A stretch of 37,899 nt of DNA from positions 1-37,899 of the IMG/VR virus record IMGVR_UViG_3300022696_000130; one strand, written 5' to 3'. Under the pieces are notes generated by a model. That model was not told where the DNA came from. It did not search any database and worked only from the letters and a program-made list of their open reading frames with translations. Numbering within the stretch: position 1 is the first letter of the stretch; each line of letters opens with the position of its first letter. This document shows positions 28,623 to 35,257 of this stretch, in pieces. Origin of the DNA: a virus. A program made the translations under genes and the position numbers.

Positions 28623-28937
28623 ATGGACGATGTGAACAAGCAATCTCTGGTAAAACAGATCAAACGCGCCAAAAAAGTCCTTGTGGAGATGGAGAAGAAA
28701 GCAGCCTCAATAAAGACCGACAAAGAACTTAGAAATAAGACCTTCTTTGCCATCATCGCCTTTGACAAGGATGAAGACTTTGCTGAGACAGCCTCTTTCT
28801 GTAACGCTTCGCCGCCCCTTATCGCGAATATCGTTGTTGATCTGATAAATGGTGTCCCAGGAGTCAAAGAGTTTATGGCAACACAGATGGCAGAGGCTAT
28901 TGCGGAGGCAGAACCAAAAAGCAATGCTTTGAACTAA
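28623..28937 (+). CDS. Small helical protein (104 aa), unknown
   Basis: The ATG at 28623 follows GTGGAGGTATGAATT. The product has a basic N-terminal coiled coil (VKQIKRAKKVLVEMEKKAAS) and an acidic, Ala-rich C-terminal half. No family is recognised. Confidence 0.6.
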   Translation: MDDVNKQSLVKQIKRAKKVLVEMEKKAASIKTDKELRNKTFFAIIAFDKDEDFAETASFCNASPPLIANIVVDLINGVPGVKEFMATQMAEAIAEAEPKSNALN

Positions 28938-28941
28938 TCTG

Positions 28942-29038
28942 TTGGGTGCTACCGTCCAAAGTGGGCGGGGGAAGGTTGCCGCCTCGACCCTGCTTAAGTA
29001 CAGGCTGGTATTGTGCCACCACGAGTCAGCCCACCCAA
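28942..29038 (+). promoter_or_regulatory. Branched RNA leader upstream of 29048 gene
   Basis: TTGGGTG (28942-28948) pairs with CACCCAA (29032-29038), closing a junction with hairpins GGCGG/CCGCC (28964-28983) and GGCTG/CAGCC (29003-29031). The 3' strand of the closing stem abuts the GGAGG of the next gene, so folding could expose or hide that site. Confidence 0.4.
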
Positions 29039-29047
29039 GGAGGCCTT

Positions 29048-29383
29048 ATGGACGACTGGTTCTACAATGAAACCCCCGTGGAAAGCATTGATGAAAGAAT
29101 GGAAAGAGAATTCAAAAGTGCTTGGAAGCTTCAACGGGAAACCACAGAAAAATATAGACCGCCAGACAAAGGAATCCTCGAAGCTATTTATGGAAAGATC
29201 ATTCGAGCTAACAGAAAAAACATCGAACCAAAGACGCTTTATACTTCTCCTGAGCTTTTGCAAGAAATAAAAATTGAAGCCAACGGAAACTCAGCTGCTA
29301 TAGAGGTAAAAGAAGAGGAATTTTATGTCTTTGGCTTACGCGTCGTCGTAGTCTACGAAAGGGGTCATCTTGAAGTTTGCTAA
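29048..29383 (+). CDS. Unknown protein (111 aa)
   Basis: The ATG at 29048 follows AAGGAGGCCTT. The protein begins MDDWFYNETPVESIDERM, is helical for about 60 residues, and ends with two beta strands (EEEFYVFGLRVVVVYERG). The end resembles other small phage proteins with a terminal beta hairpin, but no family is recognised. It overlaps the next gene by 14 bases. Confidence 0.6.
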   Translation: MDDWFYNETPVESIDERMEREFKSAWKLQRETTEKYRPPDKGILEAIYGKIIRANRKNIEPKTLYTSPELLQEIKIEANGNSAAIEVKEEEFYVFGLRVVVVYERGHLEVC

Positions 29384-29516
29384 AGACATCTGCCCTTGGT
29401 GCAAGAAACACCTTATGCCGCGAATGGATGGCCGTCTCAGGTCACATTACGTTGATGGAACAAAGAAGAAGTGCGAAGGGTCTTACAAGAGGCCGGAGGA
29501 AAATGATGAGCAATAA
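29370..29516 (+). CDS. Zinc-ribbon miniprotein (48 aa)
   Basis: A TTG at 29370, preceded by AAAGGGGTCATC, opens a 48-codon frame. The product has DICPWCKKHLM, then RSHYVDGTKKKCEG; two Cys, a His and a later Cys could bind zinc. It ends PEENDEQ and overlaps the next gene by 11 bases. Function unknown. Confidence 0.5.
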   Translation: MKFAKDICPWCKKHLMPRMDGRLRSHYVDGTKKKCEGSYKRPEENDEQ

Positions 29517-29754
29517 GGTCTTTGTTGTGACAATGCAGCGATGGGGAGATTCAGAGAAGCACAACTATGTTATTGGCGCGTTCTCCACAAGAAAAAGGGC
29601 AGAGTATGCAGGGGAGCTTGAGCGTTGGTGGAGAGGCGGGAAATATAAGGCAAAAATAGACGAAATAGAAATAGATAAAATTGACCAAGAGATAATCGAC
29701 TATGGGAATGAGTGCGGGGTAAAGGAGGAGAAAGATGCCGGTCTTAGCAATTAA
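29506..29754 (+). CDS. Small protein (82 aa), unknown
   Basis: The second of two adjacent ATGs (29506) is favoured by its spacing from GGAGGA. The product begins with strands (MSNKVFVVTMQRWGDSEKHN) then a helix (TRKRAEYAGELERWWRGGKY) and acidic end. No family is recognised. Confidence 0.6.
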   Translation: MSNKVFVVTMQRWGDSEKHNYVIGAFSTRKRAEYAGELERWWRGGKYKAKIDEIEIDKIDQEIIDYGNECGVKEEKDAGLSN

Positions 29755-29806
29755 AATATTAATCGCCTTGTGGTTTGTGGGAGTAGCAGCGAACGGAGGC
29801 TTTTGA
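29735..29806 (+). CDS. Membrane peptide (23 aa)
   Basis: AAAGGAGGAGAAAG precedes the ATG at 29735, one of the strongest SDs in the region. The 23-residue product is a single hydrophobic helix (VLAIKILIALWFVGVAA) ending NGGF. Its stop overlaps the next ATG (TGATG). Short, but the SD and coupling support it. Confidence 0.5.
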   Translation: MPVLAIKILIALWFVGVAANGGF

Positions 29807-30186
29807 TGAGCCGCGACCAGTATTTAACGGTAGAAGTCTTAGGTGGGTGTTGGCACGAACCAAAGGATTCAATTGAATCGATTGGTTGGCTAAAAGTAGG
29901 TGGTGCTGTGTGGTGCAAACATTGCCACGAACCAATGCCTTGGCTAAATAAACCAATGAAGTCAAAGCAAAACAACTTCTCTACCTGGGAAGGATTCGGC
30001 AAACTCTGGGGATTCTGCCAGAAGCAGGAGTGGGCACCAGAACTACACAGAAAAATATGGTCAGGATATTGCGGCATGAAAAGGCTTACTCTGACCAACG
30101 AACTTACAAACCCAGATCGCTTTGCAGATGCAGTCTATGAATTTCACAAATCATTACAAAAAAAGCAGCCAGCCCCAAGGGAATAG
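29806..30186 (+). CDS. Unknown protein with Cys/His/Trp (126 aa)
   Basis: The ATG at 29806 has GGAGGCTTTTG upstream. The sequence has VWCKHCHEPMPW, then FSTWEGFGKLWGFCQKQEW and IWSGYCGMKRL. This Trp/Cys-rich pattern (Phe-Ser-Thr-Trp...Phe-Gly-Lys-Leu-Trp) is found in a set of uncharacterised phage proteins. A zinc site from the C-x2-C-H cluster is likely. Function unknown. Confidence 0.62.
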   Translation: MSRDQYLTVEVLGGCWHEPKDSIESIGWLKVGGAVWCKHCHEPMPWLNKPMKSKQNNFSTWEGFGKLWGFCQKQEWAPELHRKIWSGYCGMKRLTLTNELTNPDRFADAVYEFHKSLQKKQPAPRE

Positions 30187-30278
30187 GAGACTGGCCGCAA
30201 ATACCTTAACCCCACAGATAAGGTTGGAGGAATCCTATCCCAACTTATAAATTATCTCAAGCAGAAAAGGGAGGCCTT

Positions 30279-30515
30279 ATGGTCAAATGCCCAGAGTGTG
30301 GAAACTCTTACACAAAGGGTTATGTCCACGGCAGAAATGCGTCAGCAGAGATTTGCGACGCTCAGGTACAGAAGTTTCAGGTTCTGATAAGAAATATCGT
30401 GGAGATGGCCGAGCATGGGGCTACAGCAGGCCTGACTGCCGGGGAAGTCAGTAGCGAAATCTATAACCTTGTGAGAAAGGAACTTGAATGGCCAGATACT
30501 CGACAGAAGGTGTAA
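30279..30515 (+). CDS. Small zinc-knuckle protein (78 aa), unknown
   Basis: The ATG at 30279 follows AAGGGAGGCCTT. It starts MVKCPECGNSYTKGYVHG, a rubredoxin-type knuckle, with one more Cys at about residue 28, and a helical rest. In the 92-base gap upstream, ACCTTA and TAAGGT form a six-pair hairpin. Function unknown. Confidence 0.6.
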   Translation: MVKCPECGNSYTKGYVHGRNASAEICDAQVQKFQVLIRNIVEMAEHGATAGLTAGEVSSEIYNLVRKELEWPDTRQKV

Positions 30516-30517
30516 AC

Positions 30518-30841
30518 ATGGTTGAACTCAAGCAAGAGGTCTATGACATCCACTGCCCTTTGCTGCCTGGAAAGATCAACTTTACCAGCAGAAGTTGCCG
30601 CCTCAAGCAGGCCAGCAATGACCCCGCTATAAAGAAAACCTGCAAAAAGAATTGCAATCCAAAGGCCCCAGTCAATCTTAACGACCCCTCGACAAGAGAC
30701 GCTTTAGACCTTCGCTACCGCCAGATCATGCACCACGTTAAAAAGGGAAGAAAGAACATCGAAATTGCTAAACACCTTGGTGTCGGAAGCAACATCGTTG
30801 CCCGAACAAAAACCAAGGCAAAGAAAAGAGGAGACCTATAA
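30518..30841 (+). CDS. Small DNA-binding-like protein (107 aa)
   Basis: ATG at 30518, preceded by AGAAGGTGTAAAC; an earlier in-frame ATG at 30488 would overlap the previous gene. The N-terminal half has four Cys residues (C13, C27, C42, C46 by this start) that may bind zinc. The C-terminal half is basic with a helix-turn-helix-like segment, NIEIAKHLGVGSNIVARTKT, of the type found in recombinases and Xre-like regulators. It may be a transcription regulator, which is inference. Confidence 0.55.
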   Translation: MVELKQEVYDIHCPLLPGKINFTSRSCRLKQASNDPAIKKTCKKNCNPKAPVNLNDPSTRDALDLRYRQIMHHVKKGRKNIEIAKHLGVGSNIVARTKTKAKKRGDL

Positions 30842-31011
30842 TGCCCTGTATCCCTTGCCCCCACGGAAAAGATTGCCAGGATACCTGCCCAATCTGCACC
30901 ACGTCTGTTGAAGAACAAGAGCGCTTAATTGCCAGCATCGAAAAGATCATTGTAGAATCAAGCACATCGACCACCCGTGCTATGCCCGGATCAGCCCCCA
31001 CCTCCTGCTGA
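30841..31011 (+). CDS. Cysteine-rich miniprotein (56 aa)
   Basis: The ATG at 30841 overlaps the previous stop (TAATG). The N terminus is MPCIPCPHGKDCQDTCPICT, six Cys in 20 residues, likely a compact zinc site, followed by a helix and a Ser/Thr/Pro tail. The 3' end of the gene forms the left arm and part of the right arm of the terminator at 30984. Confidence 0.6.
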   Translation: MPCIPCPHGKDCQDTCPICTTSVEEQERLIASIEKIIVESSTSTTRAMPGSAPTSC

Positions 31012-31026
31012 TTCGGGCCTTTTTTT
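30984..31026 (+). terminator. Terminator overlapping a gene end
   Basis: GCCCGGATCAG (30984-30994) pairs with CTGATTCGGGC (31008-31018) over 11 bases (one G-U), then C and seven T. The coding region of the 56-aa gene ends inside it. Confidence 0.8.
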
Positions 31027-31079
31027 AGGAGCTACTATGGCAACACTATCAGTCACAGCAAACGGTCTTAAAGGACTTT

Positions 31080-31388
31080 GTGAGAGCATTGCGGGGGGGT
31101 GTTGTCTTGGCGGAGAAAGAAGATGACAACCCCTCGACTGCTCTCTTGGGGCAATCGTTTGAAAGCTACAGAATTGACGAGATCGATGTTGCCTACGAGG
31201 TCATGAAGGCCTCGGAGAGAATCAGCGGGAAGGCAACAATGATTGATACCGGGGAAGTCGTCTCCTTTTGTTTTCATTTAGACAGATGGGCTCTCGATAG
31301 AGAAAAGCAGGACATCACAGAATTGACGAATAAGATTTACAAAAAAATATCCACTTCGATTCAGGAGAAAAAACATGACAGACATTAG
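31080..31388 (+). CDS. Unknown protein, possibly frameshifted at a G7 run
   Basis: As drawn it starts at GTG 31080 (AAAGGA four bases upstream) and encodes 102 residues, alpha/beta, with STALLGQSFESYRIDEIDVA and GEVVSFCFHLDRWA. However, an ATG at 31037 with an excellent SD (AGGAGCTACT) opens another frame that stops at 31126. Removing one G from the seven at 31093-31099 would join the two frames into a 116-residue protein starting MATLSVTANGLKGLCESIAG. Either a +1 shift, a sequencing error in the G run, or two overlapping genes. Confidence 0.5.
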   Translation: MRALRGGVVLAEKEDDNPSTALLGQSFESYRIDEIDVAYEVMKASERISGKATMIDTGEVVSFCFHLDRWALDREKQDITELTNKIYKKISTSIQEKKHDRH

Positions 31389-31668
31389 GGGGTTCCCGGT
31401 CATCACTATCGGGAAGGACTTTGAAATCAAAAGGGATAAGAACTGCTGGGAGGTTGTCCGGATTTCCCACAGCATCAGCAAGAAAACAGGGGAACCAACA
31501 ACAGGTCGAAAGTCACGCTACTACAATAGCCTTGGCCACGCCCTCCAGAGAATTATTGACGAGAAGGCAGGCTATGCAGAGAGTCTTGATTCCGTCGTTG
31601 AGCATGTTGACCAAGCCAAGGAAGAGGTTATCCAGGAGCTTAAAAAGTATGGACTCCCACAGCCATGA
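31375..31668 (+). CDS. Small protein (97 aa), unknown
   Basis: The ATG at 31375 follows AGGAGAAAAAAC and overlaps the previous gene by 14 bases. The product starts with strands (GFPVITIGKDFEIKRDKNCW; VVRISHSISKK), has RKSRYYNSLGHALQRIIDEK, and ends in a helix. Proteins of this layout (core followed by YYxxLxxAL) are common and uncharacterised in phages. It sits just upstream of the nuclease gene. Confidence 0.6.
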   Translation: MTDIRGFPVITIGKDFEIKRDKNCWEVVRISHSISKKTGEPTTGRKSRYYNSLGHALQRIIDEKAGYAESLDSVVEHVDQAKEEVIQELKKYGLPQP

Positions 31669-31680
31669 TTGGAAAGACAA

Positions 31681-32613
31681 ATGAAGACAACAGTTACAAA
31701 CAAATACGGGCTCCCACAGGAAGTCGTCAACGCAATCCTTAAAGACCGCTATACAGCAGACGATGATGAGGAGTACGACTACTCAGTTACAACAATCGTC
31801 GCCCCAATCCAGCAAACAATCCTCGCCAGAAAAAACAAAAACAATCTTGTCGTCAGGGATGTGACTGATTTCTTCTGGTCTTTTCTCGGCTCCATTGCTC
31901 ACCAGGTTTTAGAGGAAGGATGGCATCAATCATTGAACTCTATTGTCGAGAAGAGACTTTACATTGATGTTCTCGGCCTTCGGATCAGTGGGAAGTTTGA
32001 CTGCTACGGAAATGAGGAGATCAGGGATTACAAATCAACTAAGGTCTACAAGGTGACAAAAGGTGACTACGAAGATTGGGAGAAGCAGCTTAACGTCTAT
32101 GCTTATTTCTGCGAAGAGAATGGCTATCCCGTCAAGGCAATCAGGATCATTGCTTTGCTCTTCGACTGGAAAGAACATGAGGGCTATAAAAAGGATTATC
32201 CGCCTGCTCCTATACAGGTCATCAAAATCCCCTTTTGGAGGAAAGAACGGCAAAGAAAGTATATCGAAAGCCGTGTAAAGAAGCTCCTGAGAGCGTCTGA
32301 GATGGACGATCTCACCCTGGCCCATACCTACCCCTGCTCAAAGAAGGAGATGTGGCAGAATGTTAAAAACGTATCGATCAAGAAAAAGGGGAACAAGGTT
32401 GCAACGCGCTCTTTCAAAACCGAAAAGGAAGCTCAGGCTGTCTTCAATGAGTCGTACAAAGAAAAGAAGGGTTATGAAGTTATTACGAATTACAGCCCCA
32501 GGAAGCGTTGTTTTAAATTCTGCCCGGTGGCAAACCATTGCCCACAACACAAGCAGCTCTGTATAGAGGAAGGAGTTCTCCCTGAGGAGAAAGAGGAACC
32601 AACAATTTTTTAG
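31681..32613 (+). CDS. PD-(D/E)XK nuclease of the RecB/Cas4 type
   Basis: From the ATG at 31681 (GGAAAGACAA upstream) the product has 310 residues. GSIAHQVLEEGW (H74), EKRLYID (E90), ISGKFDCYG (D107), EIRDYKSTK (D116, K118) and WEKQLNVYAYF (Q136, Y140) reproduce the His, Asp, Asp-x-Lys and Gln-x3-Tyr motifs of RecB-family exonucleases. The C-terminal CFKFCPVANHCPQHKQLC cluster resembles the iron-sulphur or zinc knuckle of Cas4/AddB nucleases. Probably processes DNA ends in phage recombination or replication. It ends EEPTIF. Confidence 0.78.
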   Translation: MKTTVTNKYGLPQEVVNAILKDRYTADDDEEYDYSVTTIVAPIQQTILARKNKNNLVVRDVTDFFWSFLGSIAHQVLEEGWHQSLNSIVEKRLYIDVLGLRISGKFDCYGNEEIRDYKSTKVYKVTKGDYEDWEKQLNVYAYFCEENGYPVKAIRIIALLFDWKEHEGYKKDYPPAPIQVIKIPFWRKERQRKYIESRVKKLLRASEMDDLTLAHTYPCSKKEMWQNVKNVSIKKKGNKVATRSFKTEKEAQAVFNESYKEKKGYEVITNYSPRKRCFKFCPVANHCPQHKQLCIEEGVLPEEKEEPTIF

Positions 32614-32621
32614 GAGGATGA

Positions 32622-32858
32622 ATGGGTGTATTTAATACTATCTTGTGGCCGATTATCTTTTTTGCTTCGCTTGTCGCTGCTTTTACTGCCTGCAACTATC
32701 TTTATTACAACGCAAGAGGACGCGATATTTCTGCTTTTCTCGATAGCCATTATGGAATGGTCGTACCTCCAGATCAGGCCCGGTGGTTCACTATCACCGT
32801 TACCACAACCGATGTTCAGTTTAGCCCTGAGCAGCTCAAAATCACTATTTTCGAATAA
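32622..32858 (+). CDS. Small membrane protein (78 aa)
   Basis: The ATG at 32622 follows AGGAGGATGA. The N-terminal third is a transmembrane helix (TILWPIIFFASLVAAFTA, about residues 6-23) ending at a Cys that is not in a good lipobox. The rest is soluble and beta-like (WFTITVTTTDVQFSPEQLKI). Probably anchored in the inner membrane. No family is recognised. Confidence 0.62.
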   Translation: MGVFNTILWPIIFFASLVAAFTACNYLYYNARGRDISAFLDSHYGMVVPPDQARWFTITVTTTDVQFSPEQLKITIFE

Positions 32859-32875
32859 GGGAGTTCATATTAGTT

Positions 32876-33175
32876 ATGGATGGATATGCGACGACCGATC
32901 CGTGCGATCATGCTCAAACAGAAAGAAGCGGCGGAGCCCTGGAGCACAGGCTTCACGAAAACATGAAGCAGACAGAAAGGGCGCATCAACAACTAAAAGC
33001 CCTGGAAACACACCTAATTAGGCTTAGAGGGGATGCTCCTCAGAAAGATGAAAAAGACCTACCACCTCAAAGCAACGACAACCTTATTTCAAAAGCAGAA
33101 GCAATAAATCGGTCTCTTATTCGCCTTAACGAAGGCCTTGAAAATATCGTCTGTCAATTTGAAGAATATCTTTAA
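32876..33175 (+). CDS. Coiled-coil protein (99 aa), unknown
   Basis: The ATG at 32876 follows GGGAG at a long spacing of about 12 bases, so expression may be low. The product is helical (LHENMKQTERAHQQLKALET) with a Pro/Gln-rich hinge (DEKDLPPQSNDN). No family is recognised. Confidence 0.55.
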   Translation: MDGYATTDPCDHAQTERSGGALEHRLHENMKQTERAHQQLKALETHLIRLRGDAPQKDEKDLPPQSNDNLISKAEAINRSLIRLNEGLENIVCQFEEYL

Positions 33176-33180
33176 TCAGT

Positions 33181-33244
33181 TGCCCCCTGCTGGTTGTCTC
33201 CCTTAACAGGGTGCATGGTTCCCCACCAAGACCAGTAGGGGGCA
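33181..33244 (+). promoter_or_regulatory. Long hairpin next to the SD of the 33255 gene
   Basis: TGCCCCCTGCTGGT (33181-33194) pairs with ACCAGTAGGGGGCA (33231-33244) over 14 bases with one G-U pair, enclosing 36 bases. The GGAGGTG ribosome binding site starts immediately after the stem, and there is no U-tract. It may control translation or mark a processing site. Confidence 0.5.
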
Positions 33245-33254
33245 GGAGGTGAAA

Positions 33255-33722
33255 ATGGCTTTAAAGAAAAACGCCAAGACGAAAAGAAGCGAAGCAGAAA
33301 AAGCGGGTGAACATTATTGCCGGGAAAAATTGGGCTGTATTCTCACCCGTCGTCCAGTCAGGACACAGTGGCAATCGATTGATTTCTTTGCTGCCGATAT
33401 TGTCGGGAAGCGCAATGACGGTAGCCATGTCTATGTTCAGGTGACAGCAGGCCAGTCATCTGCCGTTTCCGAAAGAAGGAAGAAACTTGAAAGAATTCCG
33501 TGGCACACAACAGATACGGTCCAGCTTGTTCAATTGGTTCAAACGCCAGACCCCGCCAACGCCAGAAGAACCAAATACTACTTCAGGGTCCATGAGTATC
33601 TGCTCGGAGGAGAAAGCAAGAAAGACTCTGGGAATGGAAGAGGCTGGATCACCCACGAAGTCGCCATCGATGTCCCTAAAGAATGGTTCAAAGCTGCCCC
33701 CAAGGATACCTTCGAAGATTAA
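33255..33722 (+). CDS. Nuclease-like protein (155 aa)
   Basis: ATG at 33255 with GGAGGTGAAA upstream (GTG at 33249 is an alternative). RSEAEKAGEHYCREKLGC, then QSIDFFAADIVGKRNDGSHV and YVQVTAGQSSAVSERRKKL recall small PD-(D/E)XK or resolvase-like nucleases (Glu in the first helix, Asp before the strand, then x-x-Gln-Val), but the usual Glu-x-Lys is replaced by Gln-x-Thr. It may therefore be inactive or a different fold. It follows a large leader hairpin and overlaps the zincin gene downstream. Confidence 0.5.
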   Translation: MALKKNAKTKRSEAEKAGEHYCREKLGCILTRRPVRTQWQSIDFFAADIVGKRNDGSHVYVQVTAGQSSAVSERRKKLERIPWHTTDTVQLVQLVQTPDPANARRTKYYFRVHEYLLGGESKKDSGNGRGWITHEVAIDVPKEWFKAAPKDTFED

Positions 33723-33990
33723 TCTTTATGGAATCCCGATAAGGACAGTCGTTGATAATAGTCTTTTAGAGAAGGGGAAGATAGGCGCTGCTTATTACCA
33801 CCGCCAGGAGATCGCTATCGCTGTTGGAGAGCTAAAGCAGGAGACTCTGGAGCAGGCTTATATCCATGAAGTTGTCCACTGGGTATTGTTCTTGATGGGA
33901 AAGGAGGAGCTTCTAAACGACGAAGACTTGGTTGACACGATGGCCCAACTGTTATATCAAGGGCTTACATCTCAGGAGATCGAGGCCTAG
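33670..33990 (+). CDS. Small zincin-like protein (HEVVH)
   Basis: The last open frame of the rightward block. The ATG at 33670 lies 53 bases inside the previous gene; the product has 106 residues. NLYGIPIRTVVDNSLLEKGK, then IAIAVGELKQETLEQAYIHE and HEVVHWVLFLMG (H66-H70) follow the layout of minimal metallopeptidases of the kind related to ImmA/SprT, in which the two His bind zinc and Glu acts as base. Substrate unknown; phage copies are sometimes antirepressor or repressor-cleaving proteins, but there is no sign of lysogeny genes here. Confidence 0.62.
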   Translation: MSLKNGSKLPPRIPSKINLYGIPIRTVVDNSLLEKGKIGAAYYHRQEIAIAVGELKQETLEQAYIHEVVHWVLFLMGKEELLNDEDLVDTMAQLLYQGLTSQEIEA

Positions 33991-34020
33991 TGACCACCTG
34001 GAAAAGGTAGGCAAAGAATT

Positions 34021-34048
34021 AAGCCCAGTTCGCGCTGGGCTTTTTTCA
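34021..34048 (+). terminator. Terminator between converging operons
   Basis: AAGCCCAG and CTGGGCTT pair around TTCGCG, followed by TTTT (six T in all with the stem). It separates the rightward operon from the leftward virion genes; the minus-strand reading also has a short T-rich tail. Confidence 0.82.
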
Positions 34049-34064
34049 TGTCGTGGGTCTGAAC

Positions 34065-34343
34065 CTACCGCCAACGCTTATAAACCTGCATAACGACAGT
34101 CTCACCAACCAGATCAAACCCAGTCCCAACAATATGCGCCTGAAGAATCCAGTCGCCGTCCTGGTCGAGATCATCGGCAACAGTCGTGTACTGAAGCGTA
34201 CTGTCTACAATCGACGCAGACCATGAAGAACTTGTCCCGTCAGGCTTTTTATAGAGAATCTCCTGAGAAGTCACATCCGTTAGATCAGCGCCAGTCTCAA
34301 GCTCGATCAGAATCCCAACCTCGTCTACATAAAGTTTACCCAT
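34065..34343 (-). CDS. Ig/BppU-like virion protein (92 aa)
   Basis: A small all-beta protein with GGAGGCTTACA upstream. DLTDVTSQEILYKKPDGTSS, TLQYTTVADDLDQDGDWILQ and VMQVYKRW follow the phage Ig-like domain found in baseplate upper proteins and similar virion parts (Asp-Leu-Thr...Lys-Pro-Asp-Gly...Gly-x-Trp-x-Leu-Gln). Last gene of the right-hand virion operon before the terminator. Structural role inferred from fold type. Confidence 0.65.
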   Translation of the reverse strand: MGKLYVDEVGILIELETGADLTDVTSQEILYKKPDGTSSSWSASIVDSTLQYTTVADDLDQDGDWILQAHIVGTGFDLVGETVVMQVYKRWR

Positions 34344-34657
34344 TGTAAGCCTCCAGGGGCTGTTTTGATTTGGAAAAAAACTTTCGCGTCACAGAAGAGT
34401 ATAGAAACCTGTACCCGGAAACAATTGACACCCTGCTCACGGAACCTGTTGTTTTGGAAGATGAGGAGAAAAAGAAGGTAACAAGAGATTCCCGGTAAAA
34501 GGTCTGTGGCATTATGTCCTCGACAAGAAAGTCTGCTTAAGATAAACCAAAGAGCGTCGTGCAAAGCGCTGTACAGCCACTGGGACGACGATCTCTACCA
34601 AGGTAGACAACCACCTTGGATAAACGCTTGGGCCTCCTGAGAGCCACTCTGGGTACA
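34344..34657. other. Gap in the virion operon with gene-like remnant
   Basis: 314 bases between two leftward virion genes. On the plus strand 34370-34498 is open and reads like real protein (FRVTEEYRNLYPETIDTLLT, then PVVLEDEEKKK), and shifting -1 at AAAAAG leads to FPVKGLWHYVLDKKVCLR. A hairpin CCAAGGT/ACCTTGG lies at 34598-34619. I see no leftward gene. It may be a broken plus-strand gene. Confidence 0.35.
34370..34498 (+). pseudogene. Possible frameshifted small gene
   Basis: From TTG 34370 a 42-codon frame with a natural-looking composition ends at TAA 34496-34498. In the -1 frame, from the A run at about 34469, coding-like sequence continues to TAA at about 34543. There is no good SD (AGGGG lies 12 bases upstream). 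It runs against the surrounding operon. Confidence 0.25.
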
Positions 34658-35254
34658 TTACACAGGTGTCCTTGTTTTTTTATCAACGCTCACACTGAAC
34701 TGGTGTAGCAGGGTATTGCCGTCATCGTCGTAGATGCTGACGCTCTGCTCATCCCCGGAAATGATCGCTTTGTTGGTCTGCATCTTGCGCCCCTTGGAAC
34801 CCTCGCTCGCGGCCTGCTCAAGAAGAATCCGGTCAGCCGTACTCACCCCTGTGGACACTTCCACCGTAATCACCTCCACCTGCTTGGGGGTGTAGTTAAT
34901 GTCCACCTCAATGGACCCCGGAAGGGTACTTCTGTCAAAGCAGGCAACCCCTTCCTGGCCATCATCCGTGATAATGGTCCCAATGATTGTCAGTGCGTGG
35001 CTGACAACCCCACAGGGGATAATTCTGGCTCCGCTATTACACATAACGTACCGCTCTGTCGCCTTGATCGGACCTTTGGGGATATTGCCAAAGGCGGAGA
35101 GAAACACATCGTACTTCCTCAGCTCCTCATCGTTCTTGCGGAGGGTTCGCATCTCCTTATAAATGTCGATGGGGTGGATCGTGTCCATGGAAAGGGTGTC
35201 TTCATGGAGGTATATGTCACGGTTCGGCCCATCAATGTGATCAATCAGAGGCAT
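34658..35254 (-). CDS. Conserved phage virion protein (198 aa)
   Basis: TGGAGTAAACG precedes the ATG. It begins MPLIDHIDGPNRDIYLHEDT, then MDTIHPIDIYKEMRTLRK, ITDDGQEGVACFDRS and VDINYTPKQVEVI. I recognise this as a conserved phage family usually placed near tail or fibre genes, but without a firm function. The central part is beta-rich; the C-terminal part contains a helix (ADRILLEQAASEGSKGRKMQ) and a final beta hairpin. Confidence 0.68.
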   Translation of the reverse strand: MPLIDHIDGPNRDIYLHEDTLSMDTIHPIDIYKEMRTLRKNDEELRKYDVFLSAFGNIPKGPIKATERYVMCNSGARIIPCGVVSHALTIIGTIITDDGQEGVACFDRSTLPGSIEVDINYTPKQVEVITVEVSTGVSTADRILLEQAASEGSKGRKMQTNKAIISGDEQSVSIYDDDGNTLLHQFSVSVDKKTRTPV

Positions 35255-35257
35255 CGT

